A stretch of DNA of 64,000 nt, from assembly GCA_018969975.1 (NCBI GenBank), contig JAGWXI010000001.1, positions 1 through 64,000 on the forward strand. The letters run 5' to 3'. The stretch is from Burkholderiales bacterium. GTDB taxonomy: Bacteria > Pseudomonadota > Gammaproteobacteria > Burkholderiales > Burkholderiaceae_C. Shown one piece after another: positions 60,836-64,000 of this stretch. Made by a program: the position numbers and the translations under genes. The notes under the pieces were generated by a model. The model searched no databases. It saw only the letters and a list, made by a program, of their open reading frames with translations, and was not told the DNA's origin. How positions within the stretch are numbered: position 1 is the stretch's first letter; every line of letters begins with the position of its first letter.

Positions 60836-61759
60836 TTACCAAGCAGGCGCCAATACCGCCAGACCGGGCGGTGCCTGATGTACATCTTCGAAAGTTACTG
60901 TCTCAAAGCTACTGGGTTGACTCAATAATTCCCGCAAGAGTCTGTTGTTCAGGGCATGGCCAGAACGAAAAGCACAGTAGGAAGCCAACAAGGGTTTGCC
61001 TAATAAGAACAAGTCGCCCATAGCATCGAGTATTTTGTGTTTCACAAATTCGTCGTCGTAGCGCAAGCCATCGCTGTTGAGAACTTTGTAATCATCCATC
61101 ACAATGGCATTATCTAGACCGCCGCCCATGCCCAATCCATTGGCACGCATGTTCTCCACATCTTTGGTAAAGCCAAAGGTTCTAGCCCTTGCAATATCGC
61201 GGGTGTAGGTGTCTTTATCCATATCAAAAACCACACGTTGTCCGGTCTGATCAACAGCAGGATGGTGGAAATTAATTTCAAAACTAAGCTTATAGCCATG
61301 GTGCGGATCTAAGCGTGCCCATTTCGTGGACTCGCCTTCCCCTTCTTGCACTTGCACACTTTTGAGAATACGAATGAAACGCTTTGGCGCGTTTTGCTCC
61401 ACAATGCCCGCGCTTTGCAATAAAAAAACAAAAGATGAGGCGGAACCATCCAATATGGGCACCTCTTGTGCGGTGATATCGACATACATATTGTCGATAC
61501 CTAATCCTGCACATGCAGACATCAAATGTTCTACCGTATATACCTTGGCTCCACCATTGGAGATAGTAGATGCCAATCGCGTGTCAGTGACCGCAGTAGC
61601 AGATATGGGAATATCTACCGGTACAGGTAAATCCACGCGCCTAAACACAATCCCTGTTTCAGGCTGAGCTGGCCTCAAAGTGAGCTCCACGCGTTGACCG
61701 CTATGAAGACCCACTCCTACAGCTTTAGTGAGAGATTGGATAGTTCTTTGTTTAAGCAC
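60836..61759 (-). CDS. lpxC: LpxC, UDP-3-O-acyl-GlcNAc deacetylase
   Basis: 307 aa zinc deacetylase, the committed step of lipid A synthesis. Zinc ligands are His78 (YTVEHLMSA), His241 and Asp245 ([13 protein letters not shown]); the catalytic His268 is in [11 protein letters not shown]. The N-terminus ([21 protein letters not shown]) is conserved. It lies 21 bp after ftsZ, the usual ftsA-ftsZ-lpxC order. Confidence 0.97.
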   Translation of the reverse strand: MLKQRTIQSLTKAVGVGLHSGQRVELTLRPAQPETGIVFRRVDLPVPVDIPISATAVTDTRLASTISNGGAKVYTVEHLMSACAGLGIDNMYVDITAQEVPILDGSASSFVFLLQSAGIVEQNAPKRFIRILKSVQVQEGEGESTKWARLDPHHGYKLSFEINFHHPAVDQTGQRVVFDMDKDTYTRDIARARTFGFTKDVENMRANGLGMGGGLDNAIVMDDYKVLNSDGLRYDDEFVKHKILDAMGDLFLLGKPLLASYCAFRSGHALNNRLLRELLSQPSSFETVTFEDVHQAPPGLAVLAPAW

Positions 61760-61780
61760 GTCGGCTATTTTCTCTGAATC

Positions 61781-63043
61781 TTAGTCGGCCTGCTTACGCA
61801 AGAAGGCAGGGATTTCGTAATCATCCATTCCACCTGAAGACAAAGCATCTACTTTTGCAGCAGCTTGTGTGCGATTGGTACGCCACACACTAGGCACGGC
61901 CATGCTGTTGTAGTCAGGTTGCGTGGCTGCATTACCAACACCCAAGCCAGAAGCCAAGTTACTCAATCCCGCTGTGGCAGCAGCCATGATGCCTGCTGGT
62001 GAAGCGTTGGGCGCATTGTGTGTGGTGAAACTGCCGTTATCTGTTCCAGTGCGCAAGACTTGCAACTGTGGTGCGACTCGACGGCCACCAGCCAAACCAG
62101 TCGCGACAACCGTCACGCGGATTTGGTCCCCCAATGATTCGTCATATGCAGTGCCGTAAATCACATGCGCATCAGGAGATGCGAATTTACGGATCGTGTT
62201 CATCGCCTCGCGTGACTCAGACAATTTCAATCCGCCTTTGGCTGCGGTGATCAACACCAACACGCCCTTGGCACCTGACATATCCACGCCTTCTAGCAAA
62301 GGACAAGCCACCGCTTGTTCGGCGGCAATACGTGCACGGTCTGGACCATTGGCTGCAGCGGTCCCCATCATGGCTTTACCGGTTTCGCTCATGACTGTGC
62401 GTACGTCTGCAAAGTCGACGTTGACCAAGGCTTCGACGTTGATGATTTCAGCAATGCCACCGACGGAGTTTTTCAATACGTCATTGGCAAATGCAAACGC
62501 ATCGTCTTGGCTGGCATCTTCACCCAACACGTCTAAGAGTTTTTCGTTTAAGACAACGATCAATGAATCGACATTGGCTTCTAACTCAGCCAAACCTAAT
62601 TCTGCATTTGTCATCCTGCGCGTGCCTTCAAACTCAAAAGGTTTTGTCACCACGCCCACTGTGAGAATTCCCATTTCTCGCGCTATGCGTGCGACAACAG
62701 GGGCGGCACCTGTGCCTGTTCCACCACCCATGCCGGCAGTTACGAACAACATATTGGTGCCTTCTAATGACTCGCGAATTTGATCTTCGGCCGCCTCGGC
62801 TGCCTCACGGCCTCGCTCTGGAATGCTGCCAGCACCCAAGCCATTGGATCCCAGTTGAATCACTTTATGTGCATTGCTGATACGCAGTGACTGCGCATCG
62901 GTATTGGCACACACAAACTCAACGCCTTGCACGCCCGAGCGAATCATGTGCTCCACCGCATTACCGCCGCCTCCGCCCACACCAATCACTTTGATTTGTG
63001 TGCCCGAGTTGAAAGTTTCTACTTCAATCATTTCAATACTCAT
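61781..63043 (-). CDS. ftsZ: FtsZ, tubulin-like division GTPase
   Basis: 420 aa. The N-terminal GTP-binding part has IGVGGGGGNAVEHMI and the tubulin signature GGGTGTG (106-112). The T7 synergy loop is NVDFADVRTVMS. A linker of about 60 residues, rich in Ala, Ser and Asn, precedes the C-terminal tail MDDYEIPAFLRKQAD, which binds FtsA and ZipA. It polymerises into the Z ring at midcell. Confidence 0.98.
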   Translation of the reverse strand: MSIEMIEVETFNSGTQIKVIGVGGGGGNAVEHMIRSGVQGVEFVCANTDAQSLRISNAHKVIQLGSNGLGAGSIPERGREAAEAAEDQIRESLEGTNMLFVTAGMGGGTGTGAAPVVARIAREMGILTVGVVTKPFEFEGTRRMTNAELGLAELEANVDSLIVVLNEKLLDVLGEDASQDDAFAFANDVLKNSVGGIAEIINVEALVNVDFADVRTVMSETGKAMMGTAAANGPDRARIAAEQAVACPLLEGVDMSGAKGVLVLITAAKGGLKLSESREAMNTIRKFASPDAHVIYGTAYDESLGDQIRVTVVATGLAGGRRVAPQLQVLRTGTDNGSFTTHNAPNASPAGIMAAATAGLSNLASGLGVGNAATQPDYNSMAVPSVWRTNRTQAAAKVDALSSGGMDDYEIPAFLRKQAD

Positions 63044-63164
63044 GTTGTTTCTCCGATCTGTCTAAAAATTTGCAGTTGCCTTAAATTGATATGTTTTGTC
63101 TTGTGCATGCATCTCCTTATGAAGGGGGTGCTGTGGCCACGCAGGGTCGCCATCGTCGACCGCT

Positions 63165-63189
63165 AGGCATGGGGTCCGCAGGACTGCCT
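63165..63189. repeat. Hairpin in the ftsA-ftsZ spacer
   Basis: Outer arms AGGCA and TGCCT enclose an inner stem GTCC-GCA-GGAC with a 4-base bulge. It lies in the 180-bp spacer between ftsA and ftsZ. No terminator-like T run follows on the transcribed strand. Otherwise the spacer shows no recognised element. Confidence 0.35.
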
Positions 63190-63223
63190 CGGGCTAAATA
63201 CAGGTGGCGTGGTGGTGTCATGG

Positions 63224-64000
63224 TCAGAAATTCCCCACAAACCAATCTTTCACCCGGTCTACTGCTGTTTTAACCGTGCTACTTTTTTGTGACACCTTGA
63301 AACCGCGAATGCGCGCCACGCGCGCTTCTTCCAACAAGCCCATAGCAGTAGCGGCACGCGGTTGTGACACCATATCTGACAATGCACTGTTGTAGTTGGG
63401 AACACCACGGCGCACAGGCTTTAAGAAAATATCTTCGCCCAACTCCACCATGCCTGGCATCACGGCGCTACCGCCCGTGAGCACAATGCCTGAAGACAGC
63501 ACCTCTTCATAACCAGAGTCACGGATAACTTGTTGCACCAAGGAAAAGATTTCTTCCACACGCGGTTCGATAACACCCGCTAAGGCTTGACGGCTCAACA
63601 TGCGCGGACTGCGGTCACCTAAACCAGGAACTTCTACTTGAATTTCAGGGTCTGCCAGCATTTGTTTGGCAAAACCTGAGTCGATTTTGATTTCTTCTGC
63701 ATCTTTGGTGGGAGTCCGCAAAGCCATCGCAATATCACTGGTGATCAAGTCGCCTGCAATTGGAATAACGGCTGTGTGGCGAATCGATCCATTGGTAAAT
63801 ATCGCAACATCCGTAGTGCCTGCGCCAATATCTACAAGCGCCACGCCTAATTCACGTTCATCGTCTGTCAGCACAGACAGACTAGAAGCCAAGGGATTGA
63901 GCATCAATTGGTCTACTTCTAAGCCACAACGGCGTACACACTTGATGATGTTTTCAGCAGCACTTTGTGCGCCGGTGACGATATGCACTTTGGCTTCTAG
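63224..64000 (-). CDS. ftsA: FtsA, actin-like division protein (3' part)
   Basis: The reading frame runs to the right edge and its start is outside. About 258 codons are visible, beginning LEAKVHIVTGAQSAAEN. The actin-fold motifs are LGVALVDIGAGTTDVAIF (phosphate 2 loop) and SSGIVLTGGSAVMPGMVELGE, and the C-terminus ends DRVKDWFVGNF, the amphipathic membrane-targeting helix. FtsA tethers FtsZ to the membrane. The gap to ftsZ is 180 bp. Confidence 0.95.
   Translation of the reverse strand, partial: LEAKVHIVTGAQSAAENIIKCVRRCGLEVDQLMLNPLASSLSVLTDDERELGVALVDIGAGTTDVAIFTNGSIRHTAVIPIAGDLITSDIAMALRTPTKDAEEIKIDSGFAKQMLADPEIQVEVPGLGDRSPRMLSRQALAGVIEPRVEEIFSLVQQVIRDSGYEEVLSSGIVLTGGSAVMPGMVELGEDIFLKPVRRGVPNYNSALSDMVSQPRAATAMGLLEEARVARIRGFKVSQKSSTVKTAVDRVKDWFVGNF

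Noticed and set aside
1..64000. CRISPR arrays, insertion sequences, prophage genes, tRNA or rRNA genes
   Set aside because: No spaced direct repeats, transposase or integrase frames, or tRNA-like cloverleaf ends were seen on reading both strands. A covariance-model search was not possible.

Overview
The window comes from a Gram-negative betaproteobacterium, most probably a Burkholderiales/Comamonadaceae-type freshwater bacterium. This rests on the housekeeping genes and their order (ffh next to a CcsA-like gene, PP0621-type gene and ampD; nrdAB followed by a Lys/Ala/Pro-rich histone H1-like gene; accB-accC-prmA-DUF3426; rnb-tonB-mtgA; ftsA-ftsZ-lpxC). Base composition looks close to even G+C by eye, lower than many Comamonadaceae. 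No IS element, phage, CRISPR array, rRNA or tRNA was recognised.

Bases 1-33,600 are a large polar-flagellum locus. A long minus-strand operon flgBCDEFGHIJKL (12.8 kb to base 1, flgL cut by the edge) starts at a near-perfect sigma-54 promoter. Next come a separate LysM/lytic-transglycosylase gene, flgA, and flgMN behind a sigma-28 promoter. A minus-strand block follows: an FlhB-C-terminal-like protein, a second FliK-like protein, a LysM-like protein, and the H-ring proteins FlgT and FlgP. A sigma-54 activator of the FleQ/FlrA class without a receiver domain comes next, then motAB-fliS (sigma-28 promoter), an unknown membrane protein coupled to fliA, and flhG, flhF and flhA. flhA and fliKLMN diverge from facing sigma-54-type promoters. 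The layout implies a three-tier cascade: sigma-54 activator, then hook-basal body and export genes, then FliA/FlgM-controlled late genes. FlhF/FlhG would set polar placement. FlhDC, flagellin, fliD-J, fliOPQR, flhB and chemotaxis genes are not in the window. FlgE (1263 aa) and FlgK (1119 aa) are greatly enlarged and appear to share an inserted module.

Bases 33,600-64,000 are core genome: a membrane-anchored alpha-carbonic anhydrase, miaB, ffh, a CcsA-like protein, ampD, nrdAB (with two NrdR-type boxes), a histone H1-like gene, a PfkB kinase, the accBC/prmA group, a TlpA-like thioredoxin, mpl, aroG, tldD, a beta-hydroxyacid dehydrogenase, rodA, an RNB exoribonuclease, tonB, mtgA, ruvC, lpxC, ftsZ and the 3' part of ftsA. 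Much of this part concerns cell-wall synthesis, recycling and division.

The most striking regulatory element lies before aroG: a 25-codon leader peptide with a Phe/Tyr run, followed by overlapping alternative stems and a strong intrinsic terminator. This is a textbook transcription-attenuation layout. Other notable items are a dedicated flagellar lytic transglycosylase beside a FlgJ that lacks its hydrolase domain, an HTH-plus-transmembrane protein after fliN, and six convergent gene pairs whose stop codons overlap or lie within 4 bp.
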